64,000 bases of DNA. Origin: Litoreibacter ponti (GTDB taxonomy: Bacteria; Pseudomonadota; Alphaproteobacteria; Rhodobacterales; Rhodobacteraceae). The stretch covers positions 1,550,001-1,614,000 of the forward strand of contig NZ_QBKS01000001.1 in NCBI RefSeq assembly GCF_003054285.1, given 5' to 3'. The notes below the pieces were generated by a model. The model saw nothing but the letters and a program-made list of their open reading frames with translations, was not told where the DNA came from and ran no database searches. The translations under genes were made by a program, and so were the position numbers. Positions 1 through 8,901 of the stretch are shown piece by piece. Position 1 is the first letter of the stretch. Every line of letters begins with the position of its first letter.

Positions 1-890
1 ACGTAATCGGCCAGCTTCAACGCTGTCGTCGTCGCCACAACCGAGTTGCAGCCATGCGCAATATTGGCGAACGGGCCGCCATGCACGAAGGCCGGGTTAT
101 TCTCCAGCGTCTGCACGAGGTTCGGCTGCATCGCCTGCTGCAACAGCACGGTCATTGCGCCATCCGCCTTGATATCGCGGCAATAAATCGGCGAGCGATC
201 CCGGCGATACGCCACTATGATGTCGCCCAAACGCTGCTGCAGATCGTCCAGGTCGGTGGCTAGGCACAGGATTGCCATCACCTCGGACGCCACCGTGATG
301 TCGAACCCGGTCTGGCGCGGGAAACCATTGGCCACACCGCCCAGCGAGGTCACGGTGTCGCGCAGCGCACGGTCATTCATGTCCATGACGCGCTTCCAGG
401 TCACACGGCGCTCGTCAATCTCCAGCTCATTGCCCCAATAAATGTGGTTGTCGATCATCGCCGACAGCAGGTTGTGGGCGCTGGTGATCGCGTGGAAATC
501 GCCCGTGAAGTGCAGGTTCATCTCTTCCATCGGAACGACCTGCGCGTAGCCGCCGCCGGCGGCCCCGCCTTTCATCCCGAAACATGGACCAAGCGAGGCC
601 TCGCGGATACAGATCGCGGCCTTCTTGCCGATCGAGTTCAGGCCATCACCAAGCCCCACGGTCGTCGTCGTTTTGCCTTCACCCGCAGGCGTCGGGTTGA
701 TCGCCGTCACAAGGATCAGCTTGCCGTTGGGCTTGTCTTTTTGCGCCGCGATGAACTCGGCCGAGACCTTCGCCTTGTCGTGGCCAAAGGGCAGCAGGTC
801 CGCCTCGGGAATGCCCAACTTCGCGCCGATCTCTTGTATGGGGCGTTTTTTTGCCTCGCGGGCAATCTCGATATCGGTCTTAAAGCTCAT
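1..890 (-). CDS. fhs: Formate--tetrahydrofolate ligase, 5' part (runs off the window)
   Basis: This enzyme makes 10-formyltetrahydrofolate from formate, THF and ATP in cytoplasmic one-carbon metabolism. The minus-strand frame opens with ATG at 890-888 (MSFKTDIEIAREAKKRP) and has no stop before base 1, so about 296 of the usual ~555 residues are visible. The P-loop-like segment TPAGEGKTTTTVGL lies near residue 67, followed by the conserved SLGPCFGMKGGAAGGGYAQ region and the FTGDFHAI segment, all typical of Fhs. It stands alone behind a 158-base gap, so it probably has its own promoter. The 3' end and the downstream folate genes lie outside the window. Confidence 0.96.
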   Translation of the reverse strand, partial: MSFKTDIEIAREAKKRPIQEIGAKLGIPEADLLPFGHDKAKVSAEFIAAQKDKPNGKLILVTAINPTPAGEGKTTTTVGLGDGLNSIGKKAAICIREASLGPCFGMKGGAAGGGYAQVVPMEEMNLHFTGDFHAITSAHNLLSAMIDNHIYWGNELEIDERRVTWKRVMDMNDRALRDTVTSLGGVANGFPRQTGFDITVASEVMAILCLATDLDDLQQRLGDIIVAYRRDRSPIYCRDIKADGAMTVLLQQAMQPNLVQTLENNPAFVHGGPFANIAHGCNSVVATTTALKLADY

Positions 891-1048
891 GGTCGCAGTC
901 TCCCTGACGCCCGCGCAGCGGCGGCCTATGGTGGTATACCTTCGCCTATAGAGAGCTTTGCCGCCTGCGCTGCCCGCATTTGCGACATTTCCAGCCGCGG
1001 AATCGGCGCGTTGGCACCCGGCGTTTCACATGGGAAACAGCCGCTCAT

Positions 1049-2167
1049 CTAAAGCGACAACTCGAAGCCCGTCTCCGCCACCGTGACCCCGTTGACCTGA
1101 ACCGACAGTTTTTGCGCGCCGGGATAATCCGCGCGGGTGGTCACTTTGCGGTACGGGTGTCTTTTGGTGATCTGCGTCTGCTCCCCAGCCTTCACCGTCA
1201 GCTCGGTCCATTTGAAAACCTTGGGGCTGAGTTGGCCGTTTTTCCTCAGAAAATGCAGAACGTAGTCGATGAGCAGAGATTGTTCCGTCTCCGCCGTGAA
1301 CGAGAATTCGATTTCCATCGCCTCGCCCAGCTTGACCTGATCGGGCGCTTGCAATGCGACGTCACTCAGCTGTGGCGTGGTGTAGCCGAAAGCCGCCAAA
1401 GCCCCCGGGTGCCCCTGCTTGATCAGGGTTCGGCAGGCGTGTTTGACCAGACGTGACCGCGGCCTTGTTGCGCCTTGTATCCAGTCCTGCGCCAGCTCTG
1501 CGACCAAGTCGGGCTGGTTTTTGGCGATATCGTTGAGGTTATTTGCGACAGAGCGGCGGACGTATTCCTCGGGGTCATCGCGCAATTTGGTCAGCAACGG
1601 GATCAAGGGTGCTGGGTTTTCCACAAATTGATGCAGCTTGATGCCCCATGGCAAGAGCGGGCGCGAGCCTTCGGACGCTAGGCGGCGCAGGTGCACGTTA
1701 TCCGCAGTGGCCCAGGCGTGCGCGTGCTCCAGCGTCAGGTCCGGGTGGTCGCGGAAGAACGGCCGCACGGCGAACTCCGCAGTGAATCGCTTCGTCATTT
1801 CGGCCAAGGCGGCGAGGCTTTCGCGTGGCGTGCCGATCCCGTTTCGCACAATCACGCGCGCCATCGGCTCAACCGCCCAACCGGCAATGCCGGTCTCATC
1901 CATCGCAAGTTGGTCTATCGGGCGCTCCGTCTCCGGGTGAAGCGCTGCGATCATCGCCGTCCGCTTCAGTGCCGGATCATCCGGAAAGGCCGCGTCTATC
2001 GCTAGGCTTATTTGTTCGGACCGGGCCATCATCTCAAGCGCATCCAACCCGTAGAGCCCCGTGCCTTCGAAAACGTCGCGCTCAAACTCTGGCGAGACCC
2101 GCGCCAGATGATCCGCCATCTGACGCACCATCTCGGGGTTGTAGAGTGTCTTGAACGGCTCGGGCAT
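1049..2167 (-). CDS. DNA alkylation repair-like HEAT-repeat protein
   Basis: This 372-residue all-helical protein resembles the AlkC/AlkD DNA alkylation repair group, which are HEAT-repeat glycosylases that remove alkylated bases. The evidence is the N-terminus (FKTLYNPEMVRQMADHLARV), the YVRRSVANNLNDIAKNQPDL repeat typical of the family, and a C-terminal extension of about 100 residues rich in beta segments (FSFTAETEQSLLIDYVLHFL). That tail is what AlkC-like members carry. Its ATG overlaps the TGA of the upstream MOSC gene by one base, so the two are co-translated. No signal peptide is seen, consistent with a cytoplasmic protein. The substrate cannot be told from sequence. Confidence 0.8.
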   Translation of the reverse strand: MPEPFKTLYNPEMVRQMADHLARVSPEFERDVFEGTGLYGLDALEMMARSEQISLAIDAAFPDDPALKRTAMIAALHPETERPIDQLAMDETGIAGWAVEPMARVIVRNGIGTPRESLAALAEMTKRFTAEFAVRPFFRDHPDLTLEHAHAWATADNVHLRRLASEGSRPLLPWGIKLHQFVENPAPLIPLLTKLRDDPEEYVRRSVANNLNDIAKNQPDLVAELAQDWIQGATRPRSRLVKHACRTLIKQGHPGALAAFGYTTPQLSDVALQAPDQVKLGEAMEIEFSFTAETEQSLLIDYVLHFLRKNGQLSPKVFKWTELTVKAGEQTQITKRHPYRKVTTRADYPGAQKLSVQVNGVTVAETGFELSL

Positions 2168-2745
2168 CAGGGCTGCCAGGCACGTTGATCAGGAATGTGT
2201 AATGTCACTGTGTCGCCGAGCTTGATTTCCCCTTCCCGTTCGACCCAGGCCGTTACGCCGCGGCGGCCCCTGGCTGCGGCCTTGAAAGCCTTGCCATGAC
2301 CCGGCGCATCCGCGTCAATGACAGGCGCGGGCAAGTGGCAAGGGCGGTTTTCCATATCCACGGTCAGGGTGGCACCGCCGGGAAGCTGCAGCCGGGACGA
2401 AGGCGGAATGTGGGTAAAGTCCGGGATACCGGAGATCACGATATTCGCGCCGCACCATTCGGGGTTGAACGTCTCGATCCCGATGTCGTGCGCGATCTGT
2501 GCCATCTCTTCCGCCGAGACGATGCAGACCTGCCGCGTGTTCCGGATCGTTGTGCCCTTCGGGTACTGCGATGTAACGCGGCTGCAGGAAGCTCGGGTCA
2601 GGCCGCCATGATCCTCGCCGTCAACGCCGGAAAACTGCGCCTGCAGTGCCTCAACGGGCGCCGAGCGCAACGCTTCCTCGCGGCTGCGCACAAGGCCCAG
2701 CCAGGTGATCGTTCCGGTGATGTCGGTTTTCTTCAATGCGGGCAA
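2167..2745 (-). CDS. MOSC domain-containing protein
   Basis: This 192-residue protein has the layout of MOSC (Mo-cofactor sulfurase C-terminal) domains: an early THR/ASCSRVTSQYPKGT region, NPEWCGANIVISGIPDFT in the middle with the conserved cysteine, and a GRRGVTAWVEREG strand near the end. Such proteins handle sulfur or molybdenum cofactor. YiiM and YuaD-type members reduce N-hydroxylated bases. I start it at TTG 2745-2743, because an AAGGAG ribosome site sits seven bases upstream and no good ATG exists nearby. It is translationally coupled to the alkylation-repair gene, and the pairing hints at damaged or modified base handling, which is inference. Confidence 0.8.
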   Translation of the reverse strand: MPALKKTDITGTITWLGLVRSREEALRSAPVEALQAQFSGVDGEDHGGLTRASCSRVTSQYPKGTTIRNTRQVCIVSAEEMAQIAHDIGIETFNPEWCGANIVISGIPDFTHIPPSSRLQLPGGATLTVDMENRPCHLPAPVIDADAPGHGKAFKAAARGRRGVTAWVEREGEIKLGDTVTLHIPDQRAWQP

Positions 2746-2830
2746 AGCGGCGCTCCTTCAGGTCGTCGGGTGCCACCATGCCCCGGTCCGGGTGCCGGGT
2801 CCAATCATTGCTCTTGATGTTTCAACTCAC

Positions 2831-2861
2831 AAAAAAACCCCGCCTCAATGGGCGGGGTTTT
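2831..2861 (-). terminator. Rho-independent terminator after ftsH
   Basis: A 7-bp GC stem (CCCCGCC / GGCGGGG at 2838-2844 and 2851-2857) with a 6-base loop is flanked by an A run on the left and a T run on the right. Read on the minus strand it follows the ftsH stop by about 20 bases and ends in a U tract. The flanking A/T runs would let it work in both directions. Confidence 0.88.
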
Positions 2862-2879
2862 CGTTGGTCTTGGAAGGGC

Positions 2880-4799
2880 CTATGCCGACGGTTCCGGTTC
2901 CATGCCGCCGTCTGATTTCGGCGTCTTGGACTTCCGGGTCTTCGGGATCGACGCGACGGATGTCGTTCCGCTTTCCGGCGTGTCATCTTCATCGTCGTCG
3001 CCACGGTTGAGCGGCTGCCCGGCGATCACCTTGGTGATTTCAGCCCCGGTCAGAGTTTCGTATTCCAGCAGGCCTTGGGCAAGACGCTCCCACTCCTCAT
3101 TCTTCTCGGTCAGGATGCGCTTGGCGGTCTCATACCCTTCATCAATCAGCTCTTTTACCTTCTGATCGATGATTTTCTGAGTCTCCTGGCTGTGGTTCGT
3201 GCCGCCGCCATAGGCGCCAAGATAGGATTGCTGCTCGTTGGCGTAATCCACATGCCCCAGCTCATCAGAGAAGCCGAACTGCGTCACCATAGCACGGGCG
3301 ATCTTGGAGACCTGCTGGATATCCGAGGTTGCGCCTGAGGTCACATTCTCCGGTCCGAACTTCAGCTCTTCTGCCACCTTGCCGCCCATCGCCATGGCAA
3401 TCTTCGAGGTATATTTGGTTTTCGAGACCGACAATTGATCGCGTTCGGGCAGGCTCATCACCAGACCCAAGGCGCGGCCGCGCGGAATGATCGTCGCCTT
3501 GTGGATCGGATCATGCTGCGGGACGTTCAGACCGACGATCGCGTGGCCTGCCTCATGATAGGCGGTCAGTTTCTTCTCGTCCTCGGTCATGACCATGGAG
3601 CGGCGCTCGGCCCCCATCATCACCTTGTCCTTGGCATTCTCGAAATCTTCCATCGTCACGAAGCGTCTGCCAACGCGGGCGGCCATCAAGGCGCTCTCGT
3701 TAACCAGGTTCGCCAGATCGGCACCAGAGAAGCCGGGCGAGCCACGGGCAATAATCCGCAGATCCACATCGGGGCCAAGCGGCACCTTGCGCGCATGCAC
3801 GCGCAGGATCTTCTCACGACCTTTGATATCGGGATTTGGCACCTGCACCTGACGGTCAAAGCGACCGGGGCGCAGCAGTGCTGGGTCCAGAACATCGGGA
3901 CGGTTGGTCGCCGCCACGATGATGATGCCTTCGTTGGCCTCAAACCCGTCCATTTCGACCAGCAGCTGGTTCAGGGTCTGCTCGCGCTCGTCATTGCCGC
4001 CGCCATAGCCCGCGCCACGGGACCGGCCCACGGCGTCAATCTCGTCGATGAAAACGATACAAGGCGCGTTTTTCTTGGCCTGCTCGAACATGTCACGGAC
4101 GCGCGAGGCGCCGACACCGACGAACATTTCGACAAAGTCAGAGCCGGAGATGGTGAAGAACGGCACCCCCGCCTCACCCGCAACCGCACGGGCCAGAAGC
4201 GTCTTACCCGTACCGGGAGGGCCCACCAGCAGCGCACCCTTCGGGATTTTACCGCCAAGACGGCTGAACTTCTGCGGGTTCCGCAGAAACTCAACGATCT
4301 CTTCAAGATCGTCCTTCGCCTCGTCGATGCCCGCCACGTCGTCAAAGGTCACGCGGCCGTGCTTTTCGGTCAGCAGCTTCGCTTTGGATTTACCGAAGCC
4401 CATCGCGCCGCCTTTGCCACCGCCCTGCATCCGGTTCATGAAGAAAATCCAGATACCGATGATGATGATGAACGGCAGCAGCGTGCCGACATAAGCCAGC
4501 AGGCCGCTTTGTTCCTGAGGCCGTGCCTCGATCGCGACATCGTTCTCGAGCAGCACGGGCGTCACATCCACACCTTCCGGGCGCACGGTCGAAAAGGTCT
4601 CGGTGCCCGAACGGATGATGATCTTCTCGCCGTCCAGCGTCACCTGACTGACATCGCCGGACTCAACCCTTTCGATGAAATCGGAATAGGGGATCGTGCG
4701 CGAATTCGCGGTCGTCTGTCCCCCGTTGAAAAGGTTGAAGAGCGCCAGGATTAGCAAAAACAGCACAACCCAGAATGCGATTTGTCTCGCGTTGCCCAA
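2880..4799 (-). CDS. ftsH: ATP-dependent zinc metalloprotease FtsH
   Basis: This inner-membrane AAA+ protease degrades misfolded membrane proteins and short-lived regulators. It has 639 residues. Transmembrane segments lie near residues 8-25 and 101-121, Walker A GPPGTGKT at 193-200, Walker B IVFIDEID at 248-255, the second region of homology around 296-313, and the zinc site HEAGH at 415-419. The start is TTG (4799-4797), supported by AGGAGA about seven bases upstream. It ends the tol-pal-tilS block, as in many alphaproteobacteria, and is followed by a strong terminator. The length is normal and all key residues are present. Confidence 0.98.
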   Translation of the reverse strand: MGNARQIAFWVVLFLLILALFNLFNGGQTTANSRTIPYSDFIERVESGDVSQVTLDGEKIIIRSGTETFSTVRPEGVDVTPVLLENDVAIEARPQEQSGLLAYVGTLLPFIIIIGIWIFFMNRMQGGGKGGAMGFGKSKAKLLTEKHGRVTFDDVAGIDEAKDDLEEIVEFLRNPQKFSRLGGKIPKGALLVGPPGTGKTLLARAVAGEAGVPFFTISGSDFVEMFVGVGASRVRDMFEQAKKNAPCIVFIDEIDAVGRSRGAGYGGGNDEREQTLNQLLVEMDGFEANEGIIIVAATNRPDVLDPALLRPGRFDRQVQVPNPDIKGREKILRVHARKVPLGPDVDLRIIARGSPGFSGADLANLVNESALMAARVGRRFVTMEDFENAKDKVMMGAERRSMVMTEDEKKLTAYHEAGHAIVGLNVPQHDPIHKATIIPRGRALGLVMSLPERDQLSVSKTKYTSKIAMAMGGKVAEELKFGPENVTSGATSDIQQVSKIARAMVTQFGFSDELGHVDYANEQQSYLGAYGGGTNHSQETQKIIDQKVKELIDEGYETAKRILTEKNEEWERLAQGLLEYETLTGAEITKVIAGQPLNRGDDDEDDTPESGTTSVASIPKTRKSKTPKSDGGMEPEPSA

Positions 4800-4889
4800 A
4801 AGATTTCTCCTAATTCAGCTTGGCATTGGCAGGGCGTCACCGCGCTTACTGCCATCCTTACGATTAAAATAGGGATAAGTCGCGCAGGT

Positions 4890-6110
4890 TCAATGCAATA
4901 AAATGGAACCAATCAGTTGCGGCGCATCTTTGCAGAGCCTTATTTTCCAGCCCTCGGGCCATCCGGCAAGCGGCGCGCTTCTGAGTGTCGCACCCCGCCA
5001 GATGGACGGCGAGGCAAGAACCGATGCGCGCGGCAAGCCAAGCGCGCGCCAGTCATCATCGACTTGGGTCAGCCCATCCTCGCCCAAAGCGCGCAGCGTC
5101 AAGCCGTCCGCATGCGGGCCATCAGCGACCCAGCGGTCGTCCCAGACCGCGTCGCTGGGAACCGCCATGGCGTCAACAGCGGCAAACTCACGCGAGACGC
5201 GCAAGTGCGTGCCATCGTTTGAAAACAAGCACCCCTGCAATGCGGATTTCGAGCGCAAATCGCCCGCGAGCCGCGCCAGTTTGTCGCCCCGAGGCGGGTA
5301 GTCTTGACCAGAGACCACGCGGATCGCGGCCTTGAGCACCCGGCGGCGCGTCTCCATCGTTTGCCGCTCGAGCCATGGCAGATCGAACAGAATGTCACCG
5401 TGATAAAGCTCAAACCGACCCTCAAGCGCACGCGCCAGGTCTAAGCTGATATCGGAGCGGGTCGCCGCCAGGTTGCCGATCGTTTTCTGGATCGCGGCCG
5501 GATCGATGCCTGCGGAAGAAAGCGCGTCCATAGCCTGCCGGATGCGGACGCGGTGATAGGCAGGATCGTCATTGCTGGGGTCGTCGGCCCAAGCGATCCC
5601 CTTGGCGCGTAGCAGATCGCGCAGATCGGCGCGGCTGACGGATAAAAGCGGGCGATGAAATGTCACCGCCCCTCGCTTGAACCGCGCCCGCATCCCCGAC
5701 AGACCATCCAGCCCCGCCCCGCGCGACAGGCCCATCAGAAATGTCTCGGCGTTGTCATCGGCGGTGTGGCCAAGCGCGATATGGGCCAGCGCGCGCTCGG
5801 ATGCCCAAGCGGCCAGCAATCGGTAGCGCGCGCGGCGGCCTTGATCCTGCAGGTTGCCGGTGCCGTCCCAATGCCAATCGAGCTGGGTGTGGATTAGACC
5901 GTGATCTGCGCAGAATGCGACGACCGCAGCGACCTCTGCCCCCGCCTCGTCGCGCAGGTGGTGGTGCACGGTCGCGACCTGTGGCGTGAGCCCCGCCTCC
6001 AGCAGCAACGCAAGCAACGCCATGCTGTCGCCGCCACCAGAAACGGCGACGCCCAACGGGGCATCGCCGATCATTTCAAGGAAGTCTGAAGAAAGCCGCG
6101 CCGCGGTCAC
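4890..6110 (-). CDS. tilS: tRNA(Ile)-lysidine synthase
   Basis: TilS attaches lysine to C34 of tRNA-Ile(CAU) so that it reads AUA. The N-type ATP pyrophosphatase P-loop SGGGDS lies at residues 20-25, and the ATVHHHLRDEAG and LGHTADDNAETFLM motifs follow, with the family's C-terminal region behind. The 406-residue length is normal. It starts with GTG (6110-6108), which overlaps the TGA of cpoB by four bases (GTGA), so its translation is coupled to the tol-pal operon. FtsH lies directly downstream, the usual tilS-ftsH order. Confidence 0.96.
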   Translation of the reverse strand: MTAARLSSDFLEMIGDAPLGVAVSGGGDSMALLALLLEAGLTPQVATVHHHLRDEAGAEVAAVVAFCADHGLIHTQLDWHWDGTGNLQDQGRRARYRLLAAWASERALAHIALGHTADDNAETFLMGLSRGAGLDGLSGMRARFKRGAVTFHRPLLSVSRADLRDLLRAKGIAWADDPSNDDPAYHRVRIRQAMDALSSAGIDPAAIQKTIGNLAATRSDISLDLARALEGRFELYHGDILFDLPWLERQTMETRRRVLKAAIRVVSGQDYPPRGDKLARLAGDLRSKSALQGCLFSNDGTHLRVSREFAAVDAMAVPSDAVWDDRWVADGPHADGLTLRALGEDGLTQVDDDWRALGLPRASVLASPSIWRGATLRSAPLAGWPEGWKIRLCKDAPQLIGSILLH

Positions 6111-6928
6111 GAGCAGCCGAGATTTCTCATGGATGAGTTCGCCGGCAGCACCTGATCGGAGCCCGGGTAGCGCACGCCGACCTCTTGCAGCATCAGGCAG
6201 GCTTCCTCCGCCTGGCCCAGCTCATACAGGGCGAGGCCGAGACGCAGCAGCGCCTCCGGAGCGCGGGGCGCGTCGGGGGAGCCGGAGAAGCTTTCGAGAT
6301 AGCTGCGCGCGGCGTTGTTCCAGTCGCCAAGCTTAGCCAACGCCTCGCCGCGGAAGAAATAGGCGTCGGCGGCTAGCGGCCCGCCCGGGTAGGATTCATT
6401 AAAGGTCGCAAACTGCTCTGCGGCGCTGCGAAAGTCACCTGAGGCGAGCGCCTCCTGCGCCCGCTCATAATCGGCCTTCTCGGAGATTGCCAATTCAACG
6501 CCGCCGGTATCCGCAGGCTGGCTTGGCGCCACGACTGCGGGGGTCGCCCCGCCGGTTTCGCCGCCCAGCGGCTGCGTCGTGCCAAGGCTGCCGATATCGC
6601 ATCCTGCCTCCAGCTCGCAGAGGCGGAATTCCAGATCGCCCACCCGGTTGGTGCCATCCGTGACGACGCGATTGATGCGGTTCTCAAGGCTCTCGGTGCG
6701 CGACGTCAGCCGGGACAGCTCCGCCTCGATCGTGTCCATGCGCTGCAGCATGTCGCCGGTCACCGTCAGCCCGCCGGTATTGCCCGACGACATCTCGGCT
6801 CGCAGCCGGGTGATCTCGCCGTTGAGCTGACCCAGCTCGGCGCGAATGTCCGCAAGCGTGCTGTCTTGCGCCGCAGCGGGCGCGGCCAGCATCAGGGCAA
6901 CAGTGAAACCGATTACCTTACGCATCAT
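6107..6928 (-). CDS. cpoB: Tol-Pal system coordinator CpoB (YbgF)
   Basis: This periplasmic protein couples Tol-Pal constriction to peptidoglycan synthesis. It has a Sec signal peptide (VIGFTVALMLAAPAAAQ), then a coiled-coil segment of heptads (LGQLNGEITRLRAEMSS and MDTIEAELSRLTSRTESLE), a linker with two cysteines, and TPR-type helices over roughly the last 120 residues (YERAQEALASGDFRSAAEQF). Three start codons lie in tandem at 6931 (GTG), 6928 and 6925 (ATG). I take 6928, nine bases after AGGGA, but this is not certain. It lies ten bases behind pal and overlaps tilS. Confidence 0.93.
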   Translation of the reverse strand: MMRKVIGFTVALMLAAPAAAQDSTLADIRAELGQLNGEITRLRAEMSSGNTGGLTVTGDMLQRMDTIEAELSRLTSRTESLENRINRVVTDGTNRVGDLEFRLCELEAGCDIGSLGTTQPLGGETGGATPAVVAPSQPADTGGVELAISEKADYERAQEALASGDFRSAAEQFATFNESYPGGPLAADAYFFRGEALAKLGDWNNAARSYLESFSGSPDAPRAPEALLRLGLALYELGQAEEACLMLQEVGVRYPGSDQVLPANSSMRNLGCS

Positions 6929-6940
6929 CACTCAGGGTCC

Positions 6941-7459
6941 CTAGCTGCCGACACCGGCGGAAATCACCGTCACGGCGCGGCGGTTCTTAGCGTAGCAGCT
7001 TTCCGTCGAGCAGACCTCAAGCGGGCGCTCCTTGCCGAAGGTTACCGTGCGCAGGCGGTTGTCGGCGATGCCGTTGGCCACAAGGAAGTCGCGCGCAGCG
7101 GCGGCGCGGCGAGCGCCAAGTGCGAGGTTGTACTCGCGCGTGCCCTGCTCGTCCGCGTGGCCTTCGATGATCGCGGTGTAGGTGGTGTTCGTCTGCAGCC
7201 AGCTTGCCTGCTGCTGCAGCGTTGCGCGCGCCTCGGGGCTGAGCGTGGATTGATCCACCGCGAACAGCACCTTGTCGCCGATGGTCTGGCTGAAATAGGC
7301 GGGGCTCGACGGGTTCAACGCGGAGGTGGAGATCCCGTCGCCCGCACCCGGCACACCGCCGGGGCCTGCGCCGCCTTCATCGCCACGGAAGCCGCCATTG
7401 GCGCAGGCGCCCAGCGCAAGGGTGGCGGTCAGAAGAACGGCCTTGGTGAGAGTTTTCAT
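6941..7459 (-). CDS. pal: Peptidoglycan-associated lipoprotein Pal
   Basis: This outer-membrane lipoprotein binds peptidoglycan and pairs with TolB. I start it at ATG 7459, which has AAAGGA upstream and directly precedes a lipoprotein signal peptide with lipobox LGAC (MKTLTKAVLLTATLALGAC). A longer in-frame reading adds 26 residues with no leader character. The OmpA-like domain is clear: FAVDQSTLSPEA, IIEGHADEQGTREYN, LGARRAAAARDFL and the terminal NRRAVTVI. The product is 172 residues, normal for Pal. It lies between tolB and cpoB. Confidence 0.96.
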   Translation of the reverse strand: MKTLTKAVLLTATLALGACANGGFRGDEGGAGPGGVPGAGDGISTSALNPSSPAYFSQTIGDKVLFAVDQSTLSPEARATLQQQASWLQTNTTYTAIIEGHADEQGTREYNLALGARRAAAARDFLVANGIADNRLRTVTFGKERPLEVCSTESCYAKNRRAVTVISAGVGS

Positions 7460-7540
7460 ATCGCAGATCCTTTGATGGACTTTATTGGCTCGATTGGGCG
7501 GAACCCTAGCACGGGTCCGCCCGGTTGTGAATTTCACTGT

Positions 7541-8869
7541 TTATTTCAAAAGCGGCGACCAACTGGGGTCGGAGGCGTTGGCCTGCACCGCCTTCAGGTT
7601 CCGGCCCGAGATGTCGACGGAGTAGAGTGTGGACGACCCGCCTGAGCCTGCGGTTTCCCGCGTGAACATGATCACCCGGCCATTGGGCGACCAGGTCGGG
7701 CCCTCATCAAGAAAGGACGCGGTCAGCAGCCGCTCGCCCGATCCATCGGTGCGCATGACGCCGATGTGAAACCGTCCGCGATTTTGCTTGGTGAACGCGA
7801 TCAAATCGCCGCGCGGGGACCAGACGGGCGTGCCGTAACGGCCCTGCCCGAAGGATATCCGCGTGGCCTCGCCCCCGCTCGCGGGCATCACATAAAGCTG
7901 CTGCGTGCCGGAACGGTCGCTCTCAAACACGATCTGGGTGCCGTCGGGCGAATAGCTGGGCGCGGTTTCAATCGCGGGACTTGTCGTCAGCTGCGTGCGC
8001 TCGCCGGAGCTGAGGTTCAGCTTATAGATGTCGGTGTTGGAACCTGTCGTCAGCGAAAACACCACCTCTTGCCCGTTGGGCGCAAAGCGCGGCGCGAAGC
8101 TCATCGTGCCGGGCTGGTCTTGCAGCACCCGGCGTCCCACGGAGGCCACATCAAGCACGTAGATTTTCGGAAAGCCGCTCTCGTAGCTGGTGTAGATCAC
8201 CCGGTCGCCATTTGGCGAGAAGCGCGGCGCCAGCACGATGGCCTGCGCGTCGGTCAGAAATTGCTGGTTCGCGCCGTCGTAATCCATGACGCCCAGCCGT
8301 TTCAGGCGGGCATTCTTCGGGCCGCTCTCGGACACGAACACGACGCGGCTGTCGAAATACGGACCTTCGCCGGTGATCCGGGAATAGACCGCGTCGGCCA
8401 CCTTATGGGCCATGCGCCGCCAGCCATTGGTGCTGCCCACGAATTGAAGGCCTTCGCCCATCTGGTTCTCGGCGAACACGTCAAACAGGCGAAATTTCAC
8501 GACGATCTGGTCGTCGCCGGTGGTGGACACCGCCCCGGTGATCAGCGCCTGCGCATTGATCGCCTTCCAATCGGCAAACTGCACCGGGCTGTCGAAGCTG
8601 GTGATCTGGCTGATATAGGCGTCTTCCGAGATCGCCCGAAACAGGCCGGAGCCCTGCAAATCCGCCGCCACCACAGAGGCCAGATCGCGGGCATATTGAT
8701 CCGCGCCCGCGCTTTCGGCCACGAAGGTCGGGACTGCAAAGGGCAAGGGTTCGATGTTTGGATTGTCGAGCTCGATGCACAGGACGCCGTCTTGGCAAGA
8801 CTGCGCCGCGACGGGTGCGGCCACAAGGGCCATCACCACGGCGATAAGGCTGAGAAGTCGTCTCATCAT
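7541..8869 (-). CDS. tolB: Tol-Pal system periplasmic protein TolB
   Basis: TolB is the periplasmic six-bladed beta-propeller that links Pal with TolA. The chosen ATG at 8869 (a second ATG follows directly) is preceded by AAAGGAAA and begins a Sec signal peptide (MMRRLLSLIAVVMALVAAP). An alpha/beta N-domain is followed by WD40-like PD40 repeats such as FSPNGDRVIYTSYESG, YSPDGTQIVFESDRSG and WSPRGDLIAFTKQNRG. The protein is 442 residues, full length. It follows tolA by 32 bases. Confidence 0.97.
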   Translation of the reverse strand: MMRRLLSLIAVVMALVAAPVAAQSCQDGVLCIELDNPNIEPLPFAVPTFVAESAGADQYARDLASVVAADLQGSGLFRAISEDAYISQITSFDSPVQFADWKAINAQALITGAVSTTGDDQIVVKFRLFDVFAENQMGEGLQFVGSTNGWRRMAHKVADAVYSRITGEGPYFDSRVVFVSESGPKNARLKRLGVMDYDGANQQFLTDAQAIVLAPRFSPNGDRVIYTSYESGFPKIYVLDVASVGRRVLQDQPGTMSFAPRFAPNGQEVVFSLTTGSNTDIYKLNLSSGERTQLTTSPAIETAPSYSPDGTQIVFESDRSGTQQLYVMPASGGEATRISFGQGRYGTPVWSPRGDLIAFTKQNRGRFHIGVMRTDGSGERLLTASFLDEGPTWSPNGRVIMFTRETAGSGGSSTLYSVDISGRNLKAVQANASDPSWSPLLK

Positions 8870-8901
8870 GCTCAATTTCCTTTGCTCTGCGGCACGGGGC
8901 A

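Noticed and set aside
3435..4754. Long plus-strand open frame opposite ftsH (439 codons)
   Set aside because: It is fully antisense to ftsH, which has all AAA+ and zinc motifs. The plus-strand reading has no family-like sequence and arises from codon bias in GC-rich DNA.
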